DNA from: Streptomyces sp. NBC_00335
GTDB taxonomy: Bacteria > Actinomycetota > Actinomycetes > Streptomycetales > Streptomycetaceae
Assembly: GCF_036127095.1 (NCBI RefSeq)
Contig: NZ_CP108006.1
Span: 4,448,501 to 4,512,500, forward strand
Reading direction: 5' to 3'
DNA: 64,000 nt
Shown here: positions 1 through 8,900 of the stretch, in pieces
How positions within the stretch are numbered: position 1 is the stretch's first letter
Layout of the letters: the number at the start of each line of letters is the position of its first letter
Translations under genes and position numbers: made by a program
The notes under the pieces: generated by a model
Databases searched by the model: none
Seen by the model: the letters and a program-made list of their open reading frames with translations, nothing else
What the model was told of the DNA's origin: nothing

Positions 1-1
1 G

Positions 2-79
2 CAGCTCCTGGGCAAGCAGCTCCTGGAGACGGAGCTGGCCGGCGGCACCGACGCCGCCGACGCCCTCCGGCGCCCGTAG
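2..79 (+). CDS. purF: Amidophosphoribosyltransferase, C-terminal tail (partial)
   Basis: Only the last 25 codons and the TAG stop lie in the window. The tail reads KQLLETELAGG and ends DALRRP, which resembles the C-terminus of Streptomyces PurF. PurF performs the first committed step of purine synthesis, transferring glutamine nitrogen to PRPP. The next gene on the same strand is purM, 161 bp downstream, as in the usual actinobacterial purF-purM order. The identification depends on that context because no catalytic domain is visible. Confidence 0.75.
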   Translation, partial: QLLGKQLLETELAGGTDAADALRRP

Positions 80-240
80 GGCCCGAGGCAGCGCCACGGT
101 CCGCGGGCTCGTCAGAGCCCGCGGACCGGGCCCCCTCCCCTCTCCCCCCTCATCCTGCTCAACCTGCGCGAGGCCTTCTCTTTCAGGCTTTTCCGGGGCC
201 TCGCACCACTCGCAGCAACGACACGAAAGCTCTCCCTGTC

Positions 241-1311
241 ATGACAGAGAAGACCACCGGTGCCAGCTACGCAGCCGCGGGCGTGGACATCGACGCGGGA
301 GACCGCGCCGTCGAGCTGATGAAGGAGTGGGTGAAGAAGACGCAGCGCCCCGAGGTCCTCGGCGGCCTCGGCGGTTTCGCCGGCCTCTTCGACGCCTCCG
401 CCCTCAAGCGCTACGAGCGCCCCCTGCTCGCCTCCGCCACCGACGGCGTCGGCACCAAGGTGGACATCGCCCGCCGCATGGGCGTGTACGACACCATCGG
501 CCACGACCTCGTCGCGATGGTCATGGACGACATCGTCGTCTGCGGCGCCGAGCCGCTCTTCATGACCGACTACATCTGCGTCGGCAAGGTCCACCCCGAG
601 CGCGTCGCGGCCATCGTCAAGGGCATCGCCGAGGGCTGCGTCCTCGCCGGCTGCGCCCTGGTCGGCGGCGAGACCGCCGAACACCCCGGCCTGCTGGGCC
701 CGGACGACTTCGACGTGGCGGGCGCGGGCACCGGCGTGGTCGAGTACGACCGTCTGCTGGGCGCCGAGCGCATCCGTACGGGCGACGCCGTCATCGCGAT
801 GGCGTCCTCCGGTCTTCACTCGAACGGGTACTCGCTGGTCCGCCACGTCCTCTTCGACCGGGCCGGAATGTCCCTGGAGGGCCACGTCGAGGAGCTCGGC
901 CGGACCCTCGGCGAGGAGCTGCTGGAGCCCACGAAGATCTACTCGCTGGACTGCATGGCACTCACCCGTACGGCCGACGTGCACGCGTACTCCCACATCA
1001 CGGGCGGCGGCCTCGCGGCCAACCTCGCCCGGGTGATCCCGGACCACCTGCACGCCACGGTCGACCGCTCGACCTGGACCCCCGGTGCGATCTTCGACCT
1101 GGTCGGCAAGGCCGGGCAGGTGGAGCGCCTGGAGCTGGAGAAGACCCTGAACATGGGCGTCGGCATGATGGCCGTGGTCCCGCAGGAGTCGGTGGACGTG
1201 GCCCTGACCGCCTTGGCCGACCGGGGCGTCGACGCCTGGGTCGCGGGAGAGATCCTGGACCGCGGCGACCACACCGAGGGCGCGACGATGACCGGTGACT
1301 ACGCGGGCTGA
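241..1311 (+). CDS. purM: Phosphoribosylformylglycinamidine cyclo-ligase (AIR synthetase)
   Basis: A 356-residue protein of the normal PurM length. It closes the imidazole ring of FGAM to give AIR, using ATP, in cytosolic purine synthesis. Visible family motifs are the N-terminal Gly-rich GGLGGFAGLFD (41-51), the ATP/substrate segment TDGVGTK (67-73), VGGETAEHPG (141-150) and SSGLHSNGYS (189-198). The ATG at 241 gives the canonical N-terminus (TGASYAAAGVDIDAGD). No strong Shine-Dalgarno is seen just upstream. It probably shares a transcript with purF, and two strong hairpins follow its stop. Confidence 0.97.
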   Translation: MTEKTTGASYAAAGVDIDAGDRAVELMKEWVKKTQRPEVLGGLGGFAGLFDASALKRYERPLLASATDGVGTKVDIARRMGVYDTIGHDLVAMVMDDIVVCGAEPLFMTDYICVGKVHPERVAAIVKGIAEGCVLAGCALVGGETAEHPGLLGPDDFDVAGAGTGVVEYDRLLGAERIRTGDAVIAMASSGLHSNGYSLVRHVLFDRAGMSLEGHVEELGRTLGEELLEPTKIYSLDCMALTRTADVHAYSHITGGGLAANLARVIPDHLHATVDRSTWTPGAIFDLVGKAGQVERLELEKTLNMGVGMMAVVPQESVDVALTALADRGVDAWVAGEILDRGDHTEGATMTGDYAG

Positions 1312-1319
1312 CCGTCTCG

Positions 1320-1399
1320 GGGAGCCGGCCACCACCGGCTCCCACCTGCGCGAACAGCACGGAAACCCGGCCCGGGGCGATGCCCTGGACCGGGTTTCC
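1320..1399. terminator. Two consecutive hairpins between purM and the convergent DUF3073 gene
   Basis: The first hairpin pairs gggagccgg (1320-1328) with ccggctccc (1335-1343) around a six-base loop. The second pairs ggaaacccgg (1361-1370) with ccgggtttcc (1390-1399). No long T-run follows, as is common in Streptomyces. The position between two convergent genes fits a bidirectional terminator. Confidence 0.65.
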
Positions 1400-1474
1400 G
1401 TACATATGAAGCTGTGTGCCGCTGCTGAGGAAGAGGATCAGCGCACCGCGAGGAGTCCGACGCCGAATGGCGCG

Positions 1475-1741
1475 TCAAGCACCGCGACGGTAGACGGACG
1501 GACCGGACTCTTCGTCCTCGTCCTCGTCATCGCTGTTGTAGCGCTCCGCGTACTTGGCGTACGGGTCGTCCTCGTCATCATCATCAAGCTCGTCATCGAC
1601 GACCGGCTCGCTGACAGGCAGCGGTTCCGTGTGCGATGCGCCCAGCTCATTGGCCAGACGCGACAAGTCAGTCCCGCCGCTGCTGTACTTCAGCTGGCGG
1701 GCGACCTTCGTCTGCTTGGCCTTTGCCCGGCCGCGCCCCAT
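1475..1741 (-). CDS. DUF3073 family small acidic protein
   Basis: An 88-residue protein starting at the ATG at 1741 with MGRGRAKAKQTKVARQLKY, the hallmark N-terminus of actinobacterial DUF3073. A basic head (1-20) is followed by a very acidic stretch rich in D and E (49-80) and a short basic tail ending YRRGA. Function is unknown. It is conserved beside purM in Streptomyces. A longer reading frame extends upstream, but the family N-terminus fixes the start here. The acidic codons give runs of GAC/GAG that read as serine-rich shadow frames on the other strand. Confidence 0.88.
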   Translation of the reverse strand: MGRGRAKAKQTKVARQLKYSSGGTDLSRLANELGASHTEPLPVSEPVVDDELDDDDEDDPYAKYAERYNSDDEDEDEESGPSVYRRGA

Positions 1742-2063
1742 GGCTCGACCCCCTCGGTGACGGGGCTCGACGGCCCCAGAGTCTGACACGCGTTCATGGT
1801 TCGGAGCGGGCTCTCCGTGGAGAGACCGTCCGTAGGGGTTTAACGGTACCTGCTTCCGCGGCCATACGGTACGCCGCCCGCATGACGCGCCCCGGTGCAG
1901 TACCAACAAGGCGCCCCGTCCCCGCTGGTCAGCTGCGATTTTAGCCGTTTCCTGACGGACGACCCGCCGAAGCGCAGTGAGTTCCGTCTCGCTGCGCCCC
2001 GGCGGGCCGCCCCAGAGGCGCCGTAAGGGCCCCGTGAGGGCCCCGTGAGGACCCCCGTGAGGG
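1742..2063. other. Intergenic region between vdh and the DUF3073 gene
   Basis: No gene is supported in these 322 bases. They must hold the promoter of the minus-strand DUF3073 gene and the 3' end of the vdh transcript. Near vdh there is a short tandem repeat, annotated separately. No terminator with a clear stem was identified. Confidence 0.6.
2027..2060. repeat. Short tandem repeat next to the vdh stop
   Basis: Three adjacent 11-12 bp units of gggccccgtga (2027-2037, 2038-2048, with a variant at 2049-2060) end just before the vdh stop codon. Function unknown; possibly replication slippage in GC-rich DNA. Confidence 0.7.
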
Positions 2064-3176
2064 TCAGACCGCGCGCGCCGCGCTACGGGCGTCCGCCATG
2101 CGCTGCTCGGCGATGCGGTCGGCTGCCGCGGCCGGCGGGATCCCGTCCGACTTCGCACGTGCGAAGATCTCCAGCGTGGTGTCGAAGATCTTCGTGGCCT
2201 TGGCCTTGCAGCGGTCGAAGTCGAAGCCGCGCAGCTCGTCGGCGACCTGGATGACCCCGCCCGCGTTGACCACGTAGTCCGGCGCGTAGAGGATCCCGCG
2301 GTCCGCGAGGTCCTTCTCGATGCCGGGGTGGGCGAGCTGGTTGTTCGCCGCACCGCAGACGATCTTGGCGGTGAGGGCGGGCACCGAGTCGTCGTTCAGG
2401 GCCCCGCCGAGCGCGCAGGGGGCGTAGATGTCCAGGCCCTCCACGCGGATCAGCGCCTCGGTGTCGGCGACGGCGGTCACCTTGCCCGGGTGCTTGTCCA
2501 GGATGCGCTGCACGGACTCGGTGCGGACGTCCGTGATGACGACCTCGGCGCCGTCCTCCAGCAGGTGCTCGACCAGGTGGTGGCCGACCTTGCCGACGCC
2601 CGCGACGCCGACCTTGCGGCCGCGCAGGGTCGGGTCGCCCCACACGTGCTGGGCGCTGGCGCGCATGCCCTGGAAGACGCCGAAGGCGGTGAGGACCGAG
2701 GAGTCGCCGGCGCCGCCGTTCTCGGGGGAGCGGCCGGTCGCCCAGCGGGTCTCGCGGGCCACGACGTCCATGTCGGCCACGTAGGTGCCGACGTCGCAGG
2801 CGGTCACGTAGCGGCCGCCGAGGGACTCCACGAACCGGCCGTAGGCCAGCAGCAGTTCCTCGGACTTCAGGGCGTCCGGGTCGCCGATGATGACGGCCTT
2901 GCCGCCGCCGAGGTCGAGCCCGGCGAGCGCGTTCTTGTACGACATGCCGCGCGAGAGGTTCAGCGCGTCGAGGACGGCCTCCTCGTCCGAGGCGTACGCG
3001 TGGAACCGCGTACCGCCGAGGGCGGGGCCCAGGGCGGTGGAGTGGATCGCGATGACGGCCTTCAGGCCGGAGGCTCGGTCCTGGCACAGCACGACTTGCT
3101 CGTGGCCGCCCTGTTCACTGCGGAACAGGGTGTGCAGGACGCCGTCGGTCATTTCGGTCACGGTGGTGACTCCCAT
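2064..3176 (-). CDS. vdh: Valine (branched-chain L-amino acid) dehydrogenase
   Basis: A 370-residue NAD-dependent enzyme that oxidatively deaminates valine, leucine and isoleucine to 2-oxo acids, feeding acyl-CoA precursors for polyketides in streptomycetes. It belongs to the Glu/Leu/Phe/Val dehydrogenase family. [10 protein letters not shown] (52-61) and [11 protein letters not shown] (86-96, catalytic lysine K93) mark the substrate domain. GVAGVGKVG (190-198) is the Rossmann NAD-binding loop. [10 protein letters not shown] near the C-terminus is also typical. The start at 3176 gives the usual short N-terminus. Streptomyces Vdh is the best-known member with this sequence and context between purM and bldC; leucine dehydrogenase is the main alternative name. 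Confidence 0.93.
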   Translation of the reverse strand: MGVTTVTEMTDGVLHTLFRSEQGGHEQVVLCQDRASGLKAVIAIHSTALGPALGGTRFHAYASDEEAVLDALNLSRGMSYKNALAGLDLGGGKAVIIGDPDALKSEELLLAYGRFVESLGGRYVTACDVGTYVADMDVVARETRWATGRSPENGGAGDSSVLTAFGVFQGMRASAQHVWGDPTLRGRKVGVAGVGKVGHHLVEHLLEDGAEVVITDVRTESVQRILDKHPGKVTAVADTEALIRVEGLDIYAPCALGGALNDDSVPALTAKIVCGAANNQLAHPGIEKDLADRGILYAPDYVVNAGGVIQVADELRGFDFDRCKAKATKIFDTTLEIFARAKSDGIPPAAAADRIAEQRMADARSAARAV

Positions 3177-3414
3177 GGATGAGATGCGGCGGGAAAGACG
3201 CCCACCCTGCGGGTGGGGGAGGGCGTGCTGGGAGCAGCGTAAGACCTGCCGGGCCCCGTGTTCCCCCGTGTCCGGAGATCGGGACGTTCCGGGTCGGCGG
3301 CCCGGGGTGGCGGGCGGGGTGCGACCGGGCTGCGACCGGGCTGCGACCGGGCTGCGGGCGGGGCCGCGGGCCGCCGTCGGAGTAGCGCCGGGCGGGGCGG
3401 GGGAGTACGAGAGC

Positions 3415-4269
3415 GTGAGCGAATCCCCCGATCCCCGGCTGCCGTCCGCCCGCTCGGCCCCCGCCGTCCCCTACGCCTCCTACCTGCGCGTCTACGAGCC
3501 GCTGACGGCCTTCCCGGAGCCGGAGCGCACCCACTGGGCCGACTACGCCCGGCGCGGGGCCACCCCGACGGCCCAGGACGAACTGCGACGGTCGCTCGTG
3601 GACTTGGTGCGGGTGCCCGTGGTCGGGGTCCCGGCGCACGAGAGCGCGGACGCCTTCACCGCCGAGGTCGACGGGGTCCTGCTGGTCTGCCCCTGGCGGA
3701 CGAGGCTGCGCGGCTGGCTCGCGCTCCAGGAGCTGGTGGCCGAGTTCCCGCTCCCGGTGCTCGACGCCGCCCTGCCCGCGGCCGCCCGCCGCCGCGCGGC
3801 CGAGGAGTACGAGGCCTGGCGCGGGCGGAACCCCGATGCGCGGCCGTGGATCCGTACAGGGGTCTGGCAGGTGCCGCTGCGCTGGTTCGTGCTGGTGTCC
3901 GACGAGGAACGGGAGTACGTGTCGGGCGAGGCGCTGCGCTACCGGACGCCGATGGTGCAGGCACGGCGCCGGCTCGCGCGGGGGCTGCGGACCCTGCGGG
4001 AGGCGGAGGGGTACGGGATGCTCGCCGACGGGCTGGTGGAGGTCGGGAGCTGGCTGGAGGAGTTCCACCCCCGCTCGATGGTGGAGCTCGACTACGGCGG
4101 GCTGCTGCATGCCCTGCCGGCCGACCGGCTGGAGGCCGACCACTCGGCCGCGGACCTGGCGGCGGGGCTCGCGGCCCTGCGGGCCGGGGACCGGGACGGG
4201 GCGGCGGGGACGTACGGGGCCCTGGCGGAGCGGTGGCGGGCGGTCCGGGAGAGACTCTTCGCCAACTGA
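3415..4269 (+). CDS. Conserved hypothetical protein
   Basis: A 284-residue soluble protein of unknown function, divergent from vdh and upstream of bldC. The GTG at 3415 was chosen because gggggag lies a few bases upstream and the protein then begins [11 protein letters not shown]. The reading frame continues upstream of it only as low-complexity sequence. No signal peptide, membrane segment or catalytic motif is recognisable. The middle is rich in W, E and R, and the C-terminal third looks helical ([13 protein letters not shown]). The position matches a conserved Streptomyces gene between vdh and bldC. The 3177-3414 spacer carries repeated gggctgcgacc units around 3320-3350. Confidence 0.8.
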   Translation: MSESPDPRLPSARSAPAVPYASYLRVYEPLTAFPEPERTHWADYARRGATPTAQDELRRSLVDLVRVPVVGVPAHESADAFTAEVDGVLLVCPWRTRLRGWLALQELVAEFPLPVLDAALPAAARRRAAEEYEAWRGRNPDARPWIRTGVWQVPLRWFVLVSDEEREYVSGEALRYRTPMVQARRRLARGLRTLREAEGYGMLADGLVEVGSWLEEFHPRSMVELDYGGLLHALPADRLEADHSAADLAAGLAALRAGDRDGAAGTYGALAERWRAVRERLFAN

Positions 4270-4598
4270 GAGGTTCGGTTCCGAATCCGGTCGGAGTGAC
4301 CTGCGCGACCCGAGTAGCGACTCCGGAGGCGGTTGTCCATCCGCCGATCGGCCGAGCACGGACGAGAACGTCCAGCTCAAGGCCGTGATGCCCTCTTTTG
4401 GGTCTTTGTTCCGGGACCTACGTCCCGATACGGGCCATTGGTCCAAGGGTGACGGACCGCACTTTCTACACCCTTGCGCCCTTCCCCTACCCTCGTGCCA
4501 AAATAGGACAAGGAGTCCGGGGAGGGTTCCTTCCGTCCAACTAAGGGCGGAATGCTCGGTATTGCACTCTACGGGGGGTCTGACGACTCCTGATCGCT

Positions 4599-4617
4599 CT
4601 GTGACTGATCGTCACAG
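4599..4617. promoter_or_regulatory. Palindrome, candidate operator upstream of bldC
   Basis: CTGTGAC and GTCACAG are perfect 7-bp arms around a five-base spacer (TGATC), about 240 bp upstream of bldC. The symmetry suggests a dimeric regulator site. The regulator is unknown. Confidence 0.45.
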
Positions 4618-4819
4618 TGGGGTGACTGTCCGTTATGGGACGGTCCATCGGCTTCCGCCGCTGATGAACACCTCGGAGGGCAATTCCATCGGTTTGGCCG
4701 TCGAGGCTGGACGGATGGTGTAGTTGTAGTGCCGAGGACAAGCCGTTCGTCCTATAACCGACTCGGCCCGCGTATGTCCATTTCGGGCAACGTGGGCCAA
4801 GGTGCAGAATTTAGAGGAA

Positions 4820-4841
4820 AGAACCGAGATGGTTCGGTTCT
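4820..4841 (+). promoter_or_regulatory. Leader hairpin just upstream of the bldC ribosome-binding site
   Basis: AGAACCGA (4820-4827) pairs with TCGGTTCT (4834-4841) around a six-base loop. It ends a few bases before the gaggagg Shine-Dalgarno (about 4844-4850). It could affect ribosome access or be the end of a short regulatory structure. No known riboswitch is recognised. Confidence 0.4.
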
Positions 4842-4857
4842 CCCGAGGAGGCCGCTC

Positions 4858-5064
4858 ATGACCGCTCGCACCCCTGATGCCGAGCCGCTGCTGACCCCGG
4901 CTGAGGTTGCCACGATGTTCCGCGTGGACCCGAAGACGGTCACCCGTTGGGCCAAGGCTGGCAAGCTCACGTCCATCCGCACCCTGGGTGGACACCGCCG
5001 CTACCGCGAGGCTGAGGTCCGCGCACTGCTTGCGGGAATTCCGCAGCAGCGCAGCGAGGCCTGA
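4858..5064 (+). CDS. bldC: MerR-like developmental regulator BldC
   Basis: A 68-residue protein, exactly the length of Streptomyces BldC. It is a small DNA-binding protein with a MerR-type winged helix-turn-helix but no effector domain. It binds cooperatively to direct repeats and controls entry into aerial growth. The HTH covers LTPAEVATMFRVDPKTVTRW (about 12-31) and the wing is GKLTSIRTLGGHRRYRE. The ATG at 4858 follows a good RBS (gaggagg). A frame extending further upstream is not needed. A strong terminator lies 110 bp downstream, so the gene is probably monocistronic. Confidence 0.97.
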   Translation: MTARTPDAEPLLTPAEVATMFRVDPKTVTRWAKAGKLTSIRTLGGHRRYREAEVRALLAGIPQQRSEA

Positions 5065-5173
5065 GGTTCCGCAGCACCACTTATTGCCGGGTCTATATCG
5101 GGTCCCCCAATCCGATGAGATCCACAGAGCTTTGAAACGACCGGACCTGCCCCAACAGGTTCATCAGTCGTTC

Positions 5174-5214
5174 GATCGCGCTGGACTCCGCCGGGTCCAG
5201 CGCGATCTTTTTTT
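5174..5214 (+). terminator. Intrinsic terminator downstream of bldC
   Basis: A perfect 13-bp stem, gatcgcgctggac (5174-5186) with gtccagcgcgatc (5195-5207), is followed by seven T residues. This is a classic rho-independent terminator. Confidence 0.92.
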
Positions 5215-5824
5215 ATGCCCTGGTCAGGGGGTTATCGAGCTGGTGTGCGGAGCCGCCGGGGGTGGGTGCAATGGCACATATAAAATCGAGTGGACGTATG
5301 AGTGCCATAAAAGCGTGCGTCTCAAAAACACATGGGGTGACTCCCGTCACAGATGATCACTCTTGTGGATCAGGCAATGCACCCCGTAAAGGGACGTGCC
5401 GCACAGAGCGCATCATCCGGACGGGCGATGTCGCGGCCGCCACGCGACGGTGGGGTCGGAGGGGTCGCGGACGGCGGCGAGGCGGTGGCCAGGCGCGGCC
5501 GAGCGGTGGCGAGGCGCGGCCGGGCGGTGGCCGGGCGGAGCGGTCCGGGTTTCTCCGGCGGCCCCGCACGGGGCTCCAGGCGCCTCCCAGCGCGCCGTGA
5601 AGGGCCTGCTGGGGGTTCTGGGGCCGGCTGGGCCCAATCGGGCCCGTGAGGCGCCCTGGTGGGCCGTTCGGCCCAACGGGCCCGTGCGGCGGTCGGTGGA
5701 CCGGCCGGCACCTCGGGCCGTACGTCGCCCCGCACTTCGGTGCCGAAGTGCCCCCTCGGTGCCATCCGGCCCCGGAAACGCGTCAGGGCCCGCATCCCTG
5801 GGGATGCGGGCCCTGACGATCTTG
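5215..5824. other. Intergenic region between bldC and tRNA-Asp
   Basis: No gene is supported. Bases about 5270-5350 are unusually AT-rich for this genome. Bases about 5460-5550 hold GC-rich near-tandem units of the type gcggtggc-ggcgcggcc. Bases about 5786-5818 contain a small inverted repeat around gggcccgcatcc / ggatgcgggccc close to the tRNA 3' end, which probably terminates or processes the tRNA transcript. Several overlapping frames are open but none has a plausible start or protein family. Confidence 0.55.
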
Positions 5825-5898
5825 CGAACCTGACGGGACTTGAACCCGCGACCTCCACCTTGACAGGGTGGCGAGCTAACCAACTGCTCCACAGGTCC
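5825..5898 (-). tRNA. tRNA-Asp (GTC), copy 1
   Basis: The minus strand folds into a 74-nt cloverleaf. The acceptor GGACCTG pairs with CAGGTTC (one G-U), the anticodon loop CTGTCAA in a ccacc/ggtgg stem gives GTC, and the T-loop is GGTTCAAGTCC. The discriminator base is G, as expected for tRNA-Asp. CCA is not encoded. A second identical copy lies at 12373-12446. Confidence 0.95.
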
Positions 5899-5967
5899 TT
5901 GATTTGCGGCCGCTGGGCGGCTGCGAATCAGACTGTACCGCAGCTCAGGGGGTGCAGTCGAACTCGA

Positions 5968-8900
5968 TCACCGAGCGGGTCCCGGGGCGGCCGCGTCCAC
6001 CGCCTTCACGATGCGCTTGTCGGAGATCGGATAGGCCGTTCCGAGGGCGTGCGCGAAGTAGCTGACCCGCAGTTCCTCGATCATCCAGCGGATCTCGGTG
6101 ACCGCCGCCGGGACCGGGCGCCCCTTGGGCAACTGCTCCAGCAGCCACAGGTACTCGTCCCGCATCTCGTGGACCTTCTCCATGCGCGTGGTGTCGCGCT
6201 GGACGCCCGTGGGCATCTGCTGGAGCCGCCGGTCGATCGCCACCAGGTAGCGCATCAGGTCCGGCAGCCGGCGCAGTCCGGTCAGTGTGACGAAGCCGGC
6301 CGGCATGAGCGCCGCGAGCTGCGTCTTGACGTCCTGGACGTTGGCCACCAGGGCGAGGCTGGCCGTGGTCTTCAGGCGGCGTTCGCAGGCCTGCCAGGCG
6401 GCCAGCACCTGCTGCACCTGCGTGATCGTCCGTACGGTCGTGTCCACCAGGTCGGTCCGCACGGCCTCGTAGAGCTTGCGGAAGCCCGCCTCGTCCCACG
6501 CCGGTCCGCCGTGCCGCGCGATCAGGTGGTCGGCCGCCGCGGTCGCGCAGTCGTCGAACAGCGCCTGGATGGAGCCGTGCGGATTGCGCGACAGCGCCAG
6601 CTTCTGCTGGTTGCTCAGGTGGTCCGAGGCGAACTTCGCCGGGTTCACCGTGATGTTGAGCAGGATGAGCCGCCGGGTGCCGAGCCGCATGGCCTGCTGC
6701 TGCTCGGCCTCGGTGTCGAAGAGGCGTACGGAAACGCTCGTACCGGCGTCCACGAGCGCCGGGTACGCCTTCACCGGCTGGCCGGCCCGGCGGGTCTCGA
6801 AGACCTTGGTCAGGGTGCCGATCGTCCAGTCCGTGAGCCCGGCCTTCTCCACCGACTCCCCGCCCTCCCGCTCGGCGGTGGCCGCGGCGGCCTGCGAGAG
6901 GGCCTGGCGGGCCTTGGGCTTGAGCTGGAGCCGCAGGGCCTCCAGGTCCTTGGCCTCGGCGAGGTTCTTGCGGCGCTCGTCGACGATCCGGAAGGTGATC
7001 TTCAGGTGGTCGGGGATGCGGGTGAGGTCGAAGTCCTCGGCGGTGACCGGGACCCCGACCATCCGCTGGAGCTCCCGCGCCAGCGTCACGTGCAGGGGCT
7101 CCTGCAGCGGGTGCGAGGTGGCCAGGAAGCGGGTCGCGAAGTTCGGCGCGGGCACGTAGTGCCGGCGGATCGGCTTCGGGAGGGACCGGATCAGCTCCGT
7201 GACCACCTCTTCGCGCAGGCCCGGGATCTGCCAGTCGAAGCCCTCGTCCGTGACCTGGTTCAGCACCTGGAGCGGGATGTGGACGGTGACGCCGTCCGCG
7301 TCCGCGCCCGGCTCGAACTGGTAGGTCACCCGGAACTTCAGCCGGCCCTGCATCCAGGAGTCCGGATAGTCGGCCTTGGTGACCCCGGCCGCCTTTTCCG
7401 TCAGGAGCATCTCGCGCTCGAAGTCGAGCAGTTCGGGCTCGTCGCGCTTCTTGTGCTTCCACCAGGAGTCGAAGTGCGCCCCGGAGACCACGTGTTCGGG
7501 GATCCGCTGGTCGTAGAAGTCGAAGAGCGTCTCGTCGTCGACCACGATGTCGCGGCGCCGGGCCCGGTTCTCCAGCTCCTCCACCTCGGTGAGGAGCTTG
7601 CGGTTGTCGGCGTAGAACTTGTGGTGGGTCCGCCAGTCGCCCTCGACCAGGGCGTTGCGAATGAACAGATCGCGGGAGACCTCGGCGTCGATCCGGCCGT
7701 AGTTGATCTTCCGCTGAGCGACGATCGGCACGCCGTACAGCGTGACCTTCTCGAAGGCCATCACCGCTGCCTGGTCCTTCTCCCAGTGCGGCTCGCTGTA
7801 CGTGCGCTTGATCAGGTGCTGGGCGAGCGGCTCCACCCACTCCGGCTCGACCTTGGCGTTCACCCGGGCCCACAGCCGCGAGGTCTCCACCAGCTCGGCC
7901 GACATCAGGAACTTCGGCTGCTTCTTGAACAGCGAGGAACCCGGGAAGATCGCGAACTTGGCGGACCGGGCCCCCAGGTACTCGTTCTTGTCGGTGTCCT
8001 TCAGCCCGATGTGCGAGAGCAGGCCGGCGAGCAGGGAGATGTGCACGCTCGTCTCGGGGGCATCGGCCTCGTTGACGTGGATGCCCATGGACTTGGCGAC
8101 CGTACGCAGCTGCGAATAAATGTCCTGCCATTCGCGGATCCGCAGGAAGTTCAGGTACTCCTGCTTGCACATCCGGCGGAAGGAGGAGGAGCCGCGCTCC
8201 TTCTGCTGCTCCCGGACGTAGCGCCACATGTTCAGGAAGGAGAGGAAGTCGCTCGTCTCGTCCTTGAACCGGGCGTGGTTCTGGTCGGCCTGCGTCTGCT
8301 TGTCCGAGGGCCGCTCGCGCGGGTCCTGGATGGACAGGGCCGCCGCGATGACCATGACCTCGCGGACGCAGTTGTTCTTGTCCGCCTCCACCACCATGCG
8401 GGCGAGCCGCGGGTCCACGGGCAGCTGGGAGAGCTGGCGGCCCATCGGCGTGAGCCGCTTCTTGTGATCCTTCTCGTCCGGGTCGAGCGCGCCGAGCTCC
8501 TGGAGGAGCTGCACGCCGTCGCGGATGTTGCGGTGGTCCGGCGGGTCGATGAAGGGGAACTTCTCGATCTCGCCGAGGCCGGCCGCGGTCATCTGGAGGA
8601 TGACGGAGGCGAGGTTGGTGCGCAGGATCTCGGCGTCCGTGAACTCCGGACGGGTGGTGAAGTCGTCCTCGGAGTAGAGCCGGATGCAGATGCCGTCGCT
8701 GGTACGGCCGCAACGGCCCTTGCGCTGGTTGGCGCTGGCCTGCGAGATCCGCTCGATGGGCAGCCGCTGGACCTTGGTGCGGTGGCTGTACCGGGAGATG
8801 CGGGCGGTGCCCGGGTCGATCACGTACTTGATGCCGGGGACGGTCAGCGAGGTCTCGGCGACGTTGGTCGCGAGGACGACGCGGCGCCCGGTGTGCTGCT

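Larger units (their letters stand above)
4270..4857. other. Long bldC upstream region
   Basis: These 588 bases carry no convincing gene and are clearly less GC-rich than their flanks. Long untranslated leaders are common for developmental regulators. A perfect interrupted palindrome and a hairpin close to the ribosome-binding site are annotated separately. Promoter elements could not be assigned with confidence. Confidence 0.6.

Noticed and set aside
5272..5600. A short AT-rich open frame downstream of the bldC terminator.
   Set aside because: Composition changes abruptly inside the frame, and the C-terminal half is a GC tandem repeat; no supported start or family.
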